Assembly (NCBI GenBank): GCA_040285825.1
Contig: JAUPSS010000006.1
Location: forward strand, 1,240,001-1,304,000
DNA length: 64,000 bases
DNA from: Eukaryota sp. TZLM1-RC
Taxonomy: Eukaryota > Metamonada: BaSk clade
Direction: 5' to 3'
The translations under genes were made by a program, and so were the position numbers. The notes below the pieces were generated by a model that did not search any database, had not been told where the DNA came from, and was given only the letters and a program-made list of their open reading frames with translations. Shown one piece after another: positions 10,680 through 22,090 of this stretch. Within the stretch, counting starts at the first letter, position 1. Each line of letters opens with the position of its first letter.

Positions 10680-11150
10680 TATTGGTAATTATGCTCAGAA
10701 TGATTCAATGAAAGAGCAAAAAATATTTGTTGCCGTTGATACCACTGATGAAATTGCTTCAGCAGTATTTGCAACAACAACAGTATTAACCACGAGCTAG
10801 CAACAAGGCACTGTGTTCCTCTAATAATAGAAAATACAAATCTGTTTTGCCAAAAGGTTCGGTCAAATATTCTTCCAGTTGTGTTTTGGACAATAGATGA
10901 GAAATCGTCCAAAAAAGATAACGCAGCTTAACCCAAGGTTCCAAATATAGAAAAAGCAAAAAGACAAAGAAGGTATTGAGTATGTGAGTTGGAATTCAAA
11001 TTATTGATTTTTTCAGCTTGATAATTTTCACTTCTGTAATTTACCATTTTAACTAAAAAAAATTGAATTTTATTTAATCAATTTTAACTATGTTTTAGTA
11101 CTAACTTTAGTAATCATATCAATAGTTTAATCATATATTTCGATCCACAA
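10680..11150 (-). mobile_element. LINE C-terminal remnant plus unassigned sequence
   Basis: The complement of about 10800-10912 encodes MDDFSSIVQNTTGRIF...FWQNRFVFSI, matching the C-terminal LDDFEMIVKRRTGRNF...FWQNRIVFSI of F1 elements. The rest, to 11150, is AT-rich with nothing recognisable. Confidence 0.55.
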
Positions 11151-11154
11151 ATCC

Positions 11155-11708
11155 TCTTATTACTAGGCCTTTGGCCCAGAAGTTTAATGAATTACATGCA
11201 AAAGTCTTGTCACAATTACTGGGATGTAAAATGTTCCAAATTGCAGACCATGCTTATCTTAGTCCACATTATGGCGATTTAGGTTGGACGAAGGCTTCTA
11301 TTCCTACTTCATGTGCTTTTCTTGGTGGATGTAGAAGTGCAAAATTTGAGTTTTCTGAAAGATTTACCGATTGGAAAGATTTAATTTTGACAATGCAAAG
11401 TTCCACTGTTTTTGCATTAAATGAAGAAATTTCAAAAATTGATGTAGACAAATGGAGTGGATGCTTTCCCCAATCATTCAATGGCAATATTCCAGAAAAG
11501 AATCTTCTATTAAATTTAAATTACACTCTTCGAACATTACAGAAACGATTGACTGGAATGTGTTGGCTCCTAGCCATAGTTAGTTGTTAAAAATGTATTT
11601 GCAGTTATCACAAAATGCCAACTCATCACGCCTTTATCTAGATTCTTGTTAAAAAAGGATTTTGTAGAGGAAATCTTTGTTATTAACAGTTAATTATTGT
11701 TATTAAAC
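11155..11708 (+). mobile_element. F4 non-LTR retrotransposon fragment
   Basis: Encodes the region after RT of the F4 lineage (PLAQKFNELHAKVLSQLLGCKMFQ... to LNYTLRTLQKRLTGM), then jumps to a short piece of the F4 C-terminus (DFVEEI, about 11655). Internal deletion and stops make it dead. It is the left part of the F4 locus into which the F1 piece at 11727 inserted. Confidence 0.75.
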
Positions 11709-11726
11709 AAGTTTGGTCTTGAAGAC
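11709..11726. repeat. target-site duplication, left (AAGTTTGGTCTTGAAGAC)
   Basis: 18 bp repeated exactly at 12208-12225, flanking a 5'-truncated F1 piece. The first AA may be shared with element sequence, so the true duplication is 16-18 bp. Confidence 0.88.
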
Positions 11727-12207
11727 TTTTTTTAATTTAAATTTAATTTTATTCTAAACCTATAAATCAACATCTAAAAAATCCATCTCTCCCAAAACAA
11801 AAACACTAGATGCAACTCTCTCATAGTGAGATCCAAGAGAAAGCAAAGCATCAGAAACCATCTTCAACATCCCCTTAAAAATAGAAAACACAATTCTATT
11901 TTGCCAAAACAATCTGTTGAAATTTCTGCCAGTTCTTTTCTTTACAATCATTTCAAAATCATCCAAAAAACGTAAAGCAGTTGGTGCAAGTGAACCAAAA
12001 AGGGAAAATACAAATGGATACAAATTGTATTTTGCATGCTGTAGACTGGCCAATTTGGACAAAGGTTCATTGTATTTTTTGAATTTAAAATTTTCAGCAT
12101 TTGAAAGGGGATTATGAATTTCAGAATTAACTAGCCTTTCATTTGAGGCATTACAAGGATCAACAGACATTACATCCAATAAAATGAAGCTTCCATCTAA
12201 TCCAGGT
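11727..12207 (-). mobile_element. 5'-truncated F1 retrotransposon inserted in an F4 copy
   Basis: Only the last 140 codons or so survive (LLDVMSVDPCNASNERLVN... to ...LDVDL, TAG at 11760), followed on the complement by an A-run. Nearly identical to the ends of the copies at 2160-2640 and 29598-30080, so the insertion is recent. A perfect direct repeat flanks it. Sequence on the right (12226-12330) is F4 endonuclease-region DNA, showing nesting. Confidence 0.9.
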
Positions 12208-12225
12208 AAGTTTGGTCTTGAAGAC
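12208..12225. repeat. target-site duplication, right (AAGTTTGGTCTTGAAGAC)
   Basis: Partner of 11709-11726. Confidence 0.88.
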
Positions 12226-12330
12226 AGATGTAATAATTACTGTTATTGGATTGATATCTCTGAAGCTAGTTTTGATTTTGTCTACTGCAATGTTTTAAAT
12301 GACACTTTGGATTAAAGAAAAATGGAAAAA
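12226..12330 (+). mobile_element. F4 retrotransposon fragment, endonuclease region
   Basis: Reads as a degraded form of RGDVYCDWIDNSEAIVDFVS..NVANDTL from intact F4 copies (compare about 21570-21660). Confidence 0.6.
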
Positions 12331-12959
12331 TTAAATGAAATTAAATAATTTTATTTAATTTCGTTGAGTTTTGTAGTTGTAACTGATCAATGTAATTTTC
12401 CCATCAAAATACAGTATATAAGAGAGTCCAAAACTATCAAAAGTAGGAAATCACAGTCAAGAAACCCTGAAATGCGAATACTTATGAGCGATATTGTGTT
12501 TTGCAATGAATCAAGTTGTGATATATTTATTATTGTCCGAACTGCGTGGGACTGTTTATTCAAAAATAAGGAACAAATGTTTGTATCATATATTAAAATT
12601 GACTAAACAAATGGTGAAATTTGAGATAAAATAGTGAAAAACGAGAACTGAAAGGAGTTCATGGATAGAAAGTATTAAAGTTTGGATTTACAAAGACACA
12701 GAAAAAACAATTCAAAATTTCTTTTTTCAATTGATCCATTATTCATCTAACCACCTTGGTGTAGTTGAAAGGAGCGCAATCACAGAAAAACCACACAAAC
12801 CTACATAAGAAACCCCAAATATATTGAAACTCCTGACCTTACAATGGATAATATTATAGCCTTTGGACACTCTTGGATAATAGCTCTATTGGATCAACAG
12901 TTGATTTTTCACCTGCACTTATTTTTTATATAAACCAGTCTAAACAACAACTAAGCCCT
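12331..12959. other. diverged repeat shared with 14160-14520
   Basis: No gene. Scattered stretches resemble 14160-14520 (AACAATTCAAAATT; AAGAAACCCC near 12808 and near 14499). On the complement both encode NIFGVS at the matching place. Probably an old segmental duplication; I cannot name the source. Confidence 0.3.
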
Positions 12960-13379
12960 TAAGAAGTATCTGCTCTTGCAAGAGTCATTAATTTGGGAGT
13001 AAAAGGCAGCTTCATCGTATTCAATCAAAATTGAAAAGGAAAAGTATTGTTATAATTGGTTGCAAAAGATAGATTAGATCAGTTAGGCTTGACAAGCATT
13101 AAATTCAATATAAAGTTCTCAAATATTGATAATATGGAAGCAACTTCAGTTGCGAGACGAATGAACAGCATGTTGGGCAGGCTGAACAGATGTTCTGCTT
13201 TTCTTCAATTTGACAACAATAATATTGGTCTTGAAGGAACCACCTCTCTAGCAAATATTGCTAAGTTCTCTTGTGTTTCCAAAATCGATATTCATTGTGA
13301 ACCCCTCAATAGAACAGATACGCAGCAGCTTCAAGCTCACTTGTATACCAATAATATGAATAACAAGGTTGTCTGGTAG
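12960..13379 (+). pseudogene. LRR fragment related to the RING-kinase-LRR gene
   Basis: The sequence ALARVINLGVKGS at about 12978 matches ALAKSINLGKKGS of the intact gene (about 6058), and the following open stretch (13056-13379) keeps the same C-terminal repeats: IKFNIKFSNIDNMEATSVA..., FDNNNIGLEGTTSLANI and ...LQAHLYT before the stop. No RING, kinase or full LRR array precedes it, and the upstream part carries stops. It is a decayed paralogue or partial duplicate. Confidence 0.65.
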
Positions 13380-14495
13380 TTTTTACCTGTTAATTTTGTT
13401 GAAAGTGGACCATATCTTGTTGTAAATAAATGATTTTGAAAAATTTACTTCCAGTATGCAACCGAATAGAGCTTTATGCTCTATTTAGTAGGGCCTTCAT
13501 CGTTGAACCCCATAATAAAAGAGGTTTCTTCAGTTGAAACAAAAACATTACACAATGCAAGTACTTAGATGTACTTCGTCCTCATCACTATCAAATCCTA
13601 GTACCTCAATGCATTGATCAATTTCCTTCATCGTGGGATTCATTAAAAGTACAGCTTACTTCTTTTTGTTTGTCAGTATGTCATATTTTAAACATACTTT
13701 CTACAGCAATACTATGAAATGCAAGGACAATTGTAGAGCTCTATTCAATATGGGATAGTTTATTCTATTTTAGTTATTTTTCTATTGTTAGTTTTTGAGT
13801 TTATACCGCCAAAACACCATGCAAAGTGTTTTGAATGAACCTAGATGTTCTGATAACTTACACGATAAGCTATTTAGTTCTTTAGAATAATCAATTTTAC
13901 TGCGAAAGATGTTCAAAAAGTTAGAGTTTGGGGTTGCAATTAAGATTCATTCGAATGATTGGCTCTTTTTGAAACAGTTCTGGTTTAGATGGCAAATAAT
14001 GATTGTAGGACTCTTTGTCTTCAAAGTACAGGAGCGTTTGCTGGCCGATTGGGTAAATATTGTCTACATCAACAATAGGAATTAGTGGCTACCAAATGCT
14101 TAATCTAGATTTCTCTTACATTGATTTTGGACTGCAAAGTGCAATGGCTTTAATGAACACATGTTTCGAGAAAATAAGTGAATAAGTAATTATTTATTTA
14201 TGAAAAATTGTTGAAAAAACTGACTGACAATGGTAACGAAACGAGAGAATCTGTAAGGATGATATCGAATATTGTGCTTTGCAGGTAAATAGGTTTAAAT
14301 CGTATTTGAAAAATGAAATTAAGAGATATTTAAATTAAAAAAAGTAAAAAGAAAAATGGATATTCAAAGGTGTCCACGAAGGACATTATTATTAAATCTG
14401 ATTTGCAAAGAAAGAAAACAAAAAACAATTCAAAATTGATTTTGCATGATTTTTCTAATGGTTGTTCACATAGATCCAAAACCAGGCAAGCCTAC
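13380..14495. other. no gene recognised
   Basis: AT-rich sequence without a convincing ORF on either strand. 14160-14495 shows weak similarity to 12360-12800. Confidence 0.4.
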
Positions 14496-14939
14496 CTAAG
14501 AAACCCCGAAAATATTGGACAACTGTTGAGCAAGGCTTTGTGACTCTTCACTCCCTTGCCAGTGCTGCCAGCCCCCCACCTCCACTTCCTTTGGTTGAGA
14601 TGGTACATGCTGGGTGGAGAGTTGAGGGGCCACAGGAAGAGAGGAGGCTTCTTGGGAGATATATACCGACTTGTTCTCAATGGTGAACACAATAGCTTGG
14701 TCTGGCGGCACATTGGAGACTTTGACTTGGAGTCTGTTGGAATCAGCTTGTGGTAAAACAGCCACATGGGATGAGCCAATTCCATTCATGTGGATTTGAT
14801 AGGAGGAGGTATTTGGTGACGTGGTAGGTGGAGGTGAAGCAGAGCGTGAGGATTGCTCAAATTCTGACTGAGAGGGACTGTATGAGTCATAAGAATAATT
14901 GGGGGATGATGAGCGTGGTGAGGAGGCCGCGGAGCTCAT
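14496..14939 (-). CDS. Ser/Pro-rich protein of unknown function
   Basis: ORF of 147 codons starting MSSAASSPRSSSPNYSYDSY, clearly richer in G and C than its surroundings, which supports real coding past or present. Residues 1-47 are Ser/Pro/Tyr-rich and low in complexity, probably disordered. Residues about 50-90 look more ordered (HVAVLPQADSNRLQVKVSNV). The C-terminus ends SNIFGVS. A related NIFGVS-coding stretch lies near 12810-12835 on the same strand, where the frame stays open past this point. No domain recognised. It could be an exon or fragment of a longer gene. Confidence 0.45.
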   Translation of the reverse strand: MSSAASSPRSSSPNYSYDSYSPSQSEFEQSSRSASPPPTTSPNTSSYQIHMNGIGSSHVAVLPQADSNRLQVKVSNVPPDQAIVFTIENKSVYISQEASSLPVAPQLSTQHVPSQPKEVEVGGWQHWQGSEESQSLAQQLSNIFGVS

Positions 14940-15000
14940 AGCATTCTATCTGGTTTAGTCAGGCTTTGCTAAATACAGGATTAAAGAAATATGAATTATG

Positions 15001-15026
15001 AATTAATTAATTAATTAATTAATTAT
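15001..15026. repeat. (AATT)n microsatellite
   Basis: About six tandem AATT units. Confidence 0.9.
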
Positions 15027-15124
15027 ATTATGAGGAAATTAATTATTTTTTTTGAATCTATTCTTTAAATAGCATTTAAATGTATTTATTTAAATGGATT
15101 CTTTAAATTTTCAAAGCTAACAAA

Positions 15125-15860
15125 ACATTAAACAAACAAACTAGAAGTCAATATCCTCAAAACACGCATCAACATTATCAAACCTCTTCTGTGCGCGATT
15201 CGAATACTCTATTCCTAATTGTAACAGTGCATTGGTTATCATTTTGGGAATCTTTAAGAATACTGAAAACAATTCTATTGAGCCAGAAATTAAAGTTCAA
15301 CTTTTTCCTGCTCTTTCCTTTATTCAACATCTGATACCTTCGAGAAATTCAACTGAGCGATATGTAACATTAAAATTGCAATTCAATAAATGATTCAGAT
15401 TGATAAGCTGACCACAACGACAAGTCAAATCATTTGGCACACTGCACGGCCAAAGAAAACACCTCATTCTAAGGGCAGTTGTCCAATGTTGATCATTTCA
15501 CATTAAACCATAATCATTTGGAATCTGGCAAATGAGACAACTTGAGCTACTTTCCTTAAGGTCAATTAAAAAGTCTGCAAAAACGGGATTCTTTTCTTTA
15601 GCCAAGCTAAGAGGAACAGTAAAATCCAAGTTCTCAAAAACTTTTTATATCATTTTCTGCAATTTAGTATATTCAAATCTTAAGGAAACCAAACTCCAGG
15701 GTGGAATTTCTTGAATATCGGCAGGAAAGAATTTGGACCAGATGTGAGGAGAGACTCATTCAATTTCATTCTGCAAGGACACTAAATGGTCACTAACACA
15801 ATATTCTATTAAGTGTTGATTTTCAGAAAAACGTTTCAAAAATTCCATTTTGTTGGTTCC
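15125..15860 (-). mobile_element. degenerate F3/F5-like retrotransposon 3' part
   Basis: On the complement, pieces match F3 in order: a C-terminal ...FEDIDF-type end (15145), the zinc-motif/GRFRMR..CSVPNDLTC region (about 15410-15470), and LAKEKNPVFADFLIDLKES (about 15545-15605). Many frameshifts and deletions; the endonuclease region is largely missing. Confidence 0.7.
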
Positions 15861-17055
15861 TCTTATATTTATTTAATTATAAAGTTCCTTTTCAAAACTT
15901 TTCAAATTAATTCAGAACTTAATTTGTCCTCACGCACCCCCAAGTATTGGTTTATGGTTTTGAAAAGGATAATTTTTTAGTTGGAGCCATACTGAAAGTT
16001 GGGGTTGTTTGTTATTCAAAAAATTATTACAACTTAATAACAACAAATGCGTTTCTGAAAGTTAATGATTTCGAACAGCCTTTATTTAAACATAGAGAAA
16101 ATTTTATTCGAACCAAAGGTAAACAGGGTATAACATATGGTTCAGTATTTGCAACTATTTTTTGCTAAATTTAAAATATTTGACAACATTTTAGAATCAA
16201 ACATTGTTGAAGCTTTAAAATGGTTTCTCAGGTAAGCGACAATCGTTGATACAAAAATTCAACGGCTGAAAAGAAATTCAAGTTGGATCAAACTGACCGC
16301 ATAGATTGGACAAGCGGTACACATATGAGCATCATTTCCTGGCATTATTGTTTGATTCAACAATTGCACAAATTGTTTTTTTACCAAAACTTCGAATTGT
16401 AACAATTTCATCATGTTGAGAAAACATAAAATGGTACAAAGATGAACAATTCAAGACACATCACACAATAACTTTTATCAATAATTCACAAAATACAGAT
16501 CAGACCCACTTTGATATCAAATTCTGTTTTCCGTTACGTGGTGCAGTCTTTATTGATGAATTATTTAATCAAAAAAATCCATTTCTCACAATCAACAGGA
16601 ATTAAAACAACGAAAATTTGTTCAGTGGTTAACAGTTTCAGTAATTGTTTTGAATTGTTTTGAACAAAATGATAGCCAATAAAGCAGTTTTATGTGGAAA
16701 TCTTCTTGATGAGAGGAAGTACAGTGCAATTTATCGTTATTTAAAGAGATGAGGGAAATTCTTGACACCTTTAGGTTTGAACTGAATAGGTGTTAAGACT
16801 CACTCTCTTTATGTTACCTTCACGACTCAAGTAAATAGAAGAGCGTTTGTTTCAAACTCATTAATTGTGGATAGCATTAATTGTTTGTTTTCAAAAAACA
16901 TCAACTTTGTTCACAAGCATCTTTTGTATGTTGTTTCATCAAAACATACTGCATGTTCCTTTATTAATTAATCTCAATGTAAAAGTACAAAAGTGTTGAA
17001 CATCATTTTTATTGAATTTAAATTAATGAATGTGTACACGTGCACCCTGCTTCCA
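15861..17055. other. decayed coding-like sequence, unassigned
   Basis: Short open stretches (for example 15947-16168 + and about 16340-16600 +, the latter with a TGA) look like an eroded gene: long runs without stops separated by frameshifts. I find no motif that names it. The segment 16700-17055 holds nothing visible. Confidence 0.3.
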
Positions 17056-18636
17056 CTAATTAAATGCAAATACATAATTAGTTAAATACAATTGATCCAG
17101 CATCAGTTCTGGAATTATAACAAAGCGGCTGCCATAATCATGCACAGGGCTGAACAAAAAACTACCAAAATCAAACATAAATCTTGGCACATAAACCCCA
17201 TTGATCATTGATGAGGATCTATTACCAAGACAACATACCGAAAACAACCAAAGAAATTACCAAAGTTAAGCAAACCTCCACCTTTCATATCGATACCTGC
17301 CCTCTCTTACCTCATTTAAGTCCATCTCACGCTCCTTCTTTGATGGTTCTGAGGGTTTCGTAAACATGTATTGTCCATTCTGCACATCACCATCTTTATA
17401 CCAACTATACCAGTAGATAATCAGCTCTACCCTTGTTGAGATCGGAAGCGACCCCAAGTTATCAATGGTAGAAAACCCTCTGGATATCTCTCTCAAACTA
17501 TGTATACCTGAAACGAAACGTATATAATGTTCATGTACAAAAGAGAGGAAAGAGTATTCCATATCACTTAATTGTAACAATGTTTGCTCAATATTCCTTT
17601 CCAGCTCTCCTTCCACACGACTGAATCTTGCGTTACTCTCTGTTTGTCCATCATGATTCATAGTCCTGGTGGATGCTAATAGCTTCTTCACAGTGTCCTC
17701 TCTTCTCGATGTGGTTCTCTTCCTGTTTTCCATCACCTCCACCATTGGATCCCCATCATTGCTTACCCTCTTCGCGTTGAGAACACGACGTAATGCTCTG
17801 AATAGCTCTATAGTTGTATCTTTGCCGCAATTTGGTAAAGTTGTTGTAGATTTAGTTATAAGGATTAGTTGTAATGTATTTAAAGCAAACCTTATATCCC
17901 CATTAGAATGGGAAATTATAAATTCAATTATTGTATTAATGGTATTTTTTTCTATTTTATTTTTTAATTCATTTGAATTAAGTATGTGTTTTAGAATTTT
18001 TTTCATTGAATTGGATGTGACTGGGAGAAAATTAATATGAACTGAATCGCATCGACCCATTTTTGCAAATTTAGAATAATAAAATTGATCAATGAAACTG
18101 TCAATAATTAAAAAACGATTATTGGAATGAATTAAATAGTGGAAAAAATCATTCAAAAATGATTGGTCCAGAGGCGGCAAGGGGTCAATAATCACCAATG
18201 ATGATGTTTCCAGATCACGTAACCACTTCAAAAAACTACCAGAAACAGAAGTTAAAACACCAGAAGACTCGTTATCCATGTACTCAATAGTACTAATTTT
18301 AAGCTTCTCAATAGCCAGCTTTGCGGCAATGCTCTTCCCGCTACCAGGGGGACCACTTAAGAAAACTATCCTGTGTGAGAGGGAGTCCACTAGTTGGTTG
18401 AACTTGCGGGAGCTACAACAGAGTTGTAGAGGTGTAGTTGGAGTGAAAAGATTAACAAAAAGGTCATGTGGGTTGGAAGCTGAAGGAGATGAGTTGTGGA
18501 TAGGCGTAGAGAGTACTGAGCGTGATGTATGTGTAGTAGATCGCTGGGAACGTCGCGAAAACACCAAGTCAACAACTTCGTCGGGTTCAGTTTGTTTGAA
18601 AAGAGCTAAGACGTGTTGAAGATAGTCATCGCTCAT
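17056..18636 (-). CDS. RAD17: RAD17-like checkpoint clamp loader
   Basis: Two exons on the minus strand, 18636-17276 and 17218-17056, joined over a 57-bp intron; together 507 residues. RAD17/Rad24 proteins load the 9-1-1 clamp at damaged DNA. Seen: Walker A GPPGSGKS (residues 95-102), Walker B region SSLVIIDPLPPL (about 145-156), INFLPVTSNSMKKIL (about 201-215, close to the RAD17 hallmark FNPVAPTIM-K), sensor motif SNGDIRFALNTLQL (about 244-257) and FRALRRVLNAKR (about 279-290), which matches the RAD17 F...GK.LY.KR segment. The protein is shorter than animal RAD17. I chose ATG 18636, not the TTG just upstream. The splice is inferred from a GTTTGC donor and an AATAG acceptor that keep the frame. 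The second exon has no strong family match. Confidence 0.8.
17219..17275 (-). other. intron of the RAD17-like gene, 57 bp
   Basis: Minus-strand GTTTGC...AATAG; joins R-codon AG|A and restores an open frame to 17056. Confidence 0.55.
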
Positions 18637-18724
18637 CAATATTGCAGAGAGGCCAGAAGTGGTTTTTGTGGCTGATTATATACAAATGGTGAATATTGTG
18701 ATTTGGATTCATTTTTTTATTATT

Positions 18725-21069
18725 TATTTTTATTCAACAACAAATATGAAATACACAATTAAAACTCCACATCCTCAAAACCTGCCTCCCCTACATCAAA
18801 ACAATTAATCGCTAAAGATTCAGAAAATTTCCCAAAAGAAGATAGTGAATCAGAAATTAGTGTTACCATTCCTTTAAAAATAGAAAATACAATCCTGTTT
18901 TGCCAGTAAACACGATTGAAAATTCTTCCAGTTCTTTCCTTTACAACTACAACAAAATCCTCAAGGAAAGCCATAGCAGCCTTACCTAGAGATCCAAGCA
19001 AAGAAAAAACAAATGGACATAAATTATATTGGGCATGAGAATTTTCATTAACCGAGGAAATGGGTTTCGCATATTTAGCAATTTTATATTTTTCGCCTGC
19101 AAGAAGAGGATTATTTACATCCGAGTTAATGAAATGTTCGTTAGAGGAATTACAAGGGTCAATAGACATGGCGTCCAAAATAGTAAAACTACCATTTAAA
19201 CCAGGAACAACTAGATCACCTCTAGTCAGACCCATAGAAGCTCTGTTGTAACGCGTACTATCAATATTGGGATCATCAAGAATTAATTTTGATAACAGCG
19301 GTTCTAAAAAGGAATCTACACGATATGATTTGCACATTACATAAATTTGGTCCCTGACGTTATTATGCACTTTCCTTCTAAACGTAATAAAATGTTTACA
19401 GTTCAAAAGATGAGTAAACAAAAGAGGTTTATCACATTTACAAGTTAAATGATTGGGCAAATTGTTTGGCCACAGAAAACAACGAAAACGCATGTTTAGA
19501 AGCCATTCATTGTCTTTTAACAAGAGTCCATAAACAGAGGGAACTTGAGTTACTAAAGCAGCAGCTGAACTATCACGAATATCCTTTAAAAAATTACCGA
19601 AAGCGGGATTTTTAGTTTTGGCCAAGCCAAGTCTTACTTCATAATCCAAGCCTTCATATAATTTAACCAGATGGTGCTGAAGCTTTTTCAAGCAAAAACG
19701 TAAATTTGGAAGTGATCGAGTGGGAATTTCTTGAACATTTTGAGGAAAACACTGAATCCAGATATCACTAGGCAAATTTTCTAATTCAAATTGCAGTTGA
19801 TTTAAGTAAAAATTTGATTCACCATTGATCAGATGAACATCAAAAGGGAACCTTTGGAAAAATTCAAAAACAAAATTTTTACCGCCTCCCAAAAATGCTG
19901 CTTTACACAGAATCGAAGATTTGGTGAATCCAATTCCACCCAAATCTGCTGAACAAAATACATGACTTCGAATTAAAGATTCATTTACTTCTAATAAAGA
20001 AGAAAAAAATTTGACTCGAAGTTTGTTAAAAGATCTGCAAAAATTGAGAGATACCGAAGGGGGAGTTGACCTTAAAATATGAGTGAATTTTCCAGAATAA
20101 CAAATTTTTAAAATAAAAAATTTGATGTGTTTCTCAATGTCACATTCAGCAATAAAACTAAGATCCTTGTCAAACTTCTCCAATAAAGTGTTTAACTGGG
20201 AATAAATTTCATCCAAATTGCCAAGCCAACATCCAAGAAACTTAAAAGCTTGTTGGTCATAATTGATAAAAGGAATCTGAGCTCCACCAATCATCAAAGA
20301 TTGTTTTTCTCTACCAATCAAGAGACATTTAGATGGGTTCAAAGCTAAACCAATTTCTTTGTATTTCGCCGCAATGTCTTCAGAAACCCTAGAAATGCTT
20401 TCAAAAGAACCAATAATAGAAATGTCATCCATATAGGCAACAATACGCAAATCAGGGAAATCTTGTTGTGTCATTTTAATAATTTTATGAATAGCCAAAC
20501 AAAACAGCAAAGGGCCAAGAGGATCACCTTGTTACACACCAGAAGAAGATTCAAGGGTAAAGGAGTCAAAAATTAAGTCTGATTTTTTTCCATAAAATAA
20601 ATAGAAATATGCAGTAAGTTCAGGAAAATCATGAAGAAGGACATCAAAAATACAATTACGTTTCACAGAATTGAAAGCATTTTTGAAATCCAAATTGAAA
20701 ATATATTGATGCTGTTGACTATTGAAAAAAACATCTGAAGTCATTGAAGCAACAGAAGCACCTTCAACAGTTTTTATACCAAATTGGAAAGGCTTCAAAT
20801 AGTCCCTTGCTTTAGTAGAAATTCTGTTAAAAATAAGCGAAGAAAGCAATCTGGTTAATGACTCTCCAATAGCAATTGGTCTAACTCCATCAGGTTTCTC
20901 ACCTTTACCAGGTTTAATTAAAGCAACTAAACGGGCAGCAGTCAATTCAGGCGGAGGAACATAATTTAAACACATTAAATTTTGAAAATAGGAAGCAAGA
21001 TCCTCAACAATTTCAGGAGCATTTTTACAGGCAGTTTTTAACAAATCAAAGGAAATGCCTGAAGGATTC
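18725..21069 (-). mobile_element. F2 non-LTR retrotransposon, near-intact 3' part
   Basis: The frame is open from the 5' truncation (about 21069, NPSGISFD) to the TAA-type end at 18759 except for one nonsense codon: TAA at 20532-20534 replaces the lysine of GVKQGDP in RT motif B. Motifs present: PIAIGE, NLDFKNAFNSV, YMDD, FLGCWLGN, CKCDKPLLFTHLLNC and RGDLVVPG...ILDAMSID. Sister lineage to F1 by sequence. Its truncated 5' end abuts an F4 piece in the opposite orientation at about 21069-21072. It is the least decayed RLE-type copy here apart from truncation, so it arrived recently. Confidence 0.9.
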
Positions 21070-22090
21070 ATTTGATGGCAATATTCCAGAAAAAAATGTT
21101 TTAAATTTGAAGTACACTCTTCGAACATTACAGAAAGGATTGACTGGAATGTATGAAAATGATCTTTATAATAATATTTGCAGCTCGGCTGTTTTAAATC
21201 AAGATCTTCACTCATTGTTATTGGAAAAGGGTGTTTGTGAAAACAAGGTGTCAGATTCTTCACTTTTTGTAACCATTGTACCACGAAGATTTGGATTGTA
21301 TGCTACTAATGAAGCATTTGTAACAAAAATGAGATTATATTTGAACATCCCCATTAACCAATTATTATCAAAAGAAAAATGTATTTGTTCGAATTCACCT
21401 CAACTCACTTTGCGCCATGCTCTAAATTGCTCTAAATTGATAACTTATCGTTCTTCATTACATGATGCTGTTAGAGACACTGTTTTCAATATGGCACAAA
21501 CTGCAAGGATATCGTGTATCAAAGAGCCCCTGCTGAAAGAAACACTTTCTCTGAATAATTTTGGTTCTGATGATAGAGGTGATGTATACTGTGATTGGAT
21601 TGATAATTCTGAAGCTATTGTTGACTTTGTCTCATGTAATGTTGCAAACGATACTTTGGTTCACAGAAGAAAACTTAATCCTGTGGCTGCTCTGGATTTT
21701 AAAGCAAAAGAAAAACATAGAAAATATGATAAAGAAATTGAAGATGCAAATATCGATAGAAATACACAGCTAGTTTTTATTGCTTTTCCATTTTCGATAA
21801 ATGGAAGATTATCAGTTGAAGCAGAAACTTTTTTGGACGACTTCCAAAAAATGGTGAAAGAAAAAACAATGAAAAGATTTGATATTTTTTTATGGCGTTC
21901 ACGGATTCAATTTGCCATTATTAATAGATTACCGCGGTTTTTCAATCGAATTAGAGAAGCTTTAGCTAGACAGCAAGCAAATCAAGATTTTGTAGAGGAA
22001 ATCTTGGTTTAATGATAGTCGTCCCATTAGTTATGATTTAATTTAATCAAGTGTGCAAATTCAATAAATTAATTATTCATTTGAGATATA
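21070..22090 (+). mobile_element. F4 non-LTR retrotransposon, 3' part, open frame
   Basis: Open for 301 codons to TAA at 22010-22012: YTLRTLQKGLTGMYEND..., zinc motif CICSNSPQLTLRHALNC, endonuclease RGDVYCDWIDNSEAIVDFVSC, and the C-terminal FLDDFQKMVKEKTMKRF. The 3' UTR ends near a CAATAAAT tail shared with other F4 copies (compare 32297 and 60052 on the complement). The RT domain is missing, cut at the junction with the F2 element. Confidence 0.85.

Noticed and set aside
20532-21284. An ORF reading through the F2/F4 junction as one protein
   Set aside because: Beyond about 21070 the frame is the antisense of F4; the N-terminal 70 residues are an artefact of the junction.
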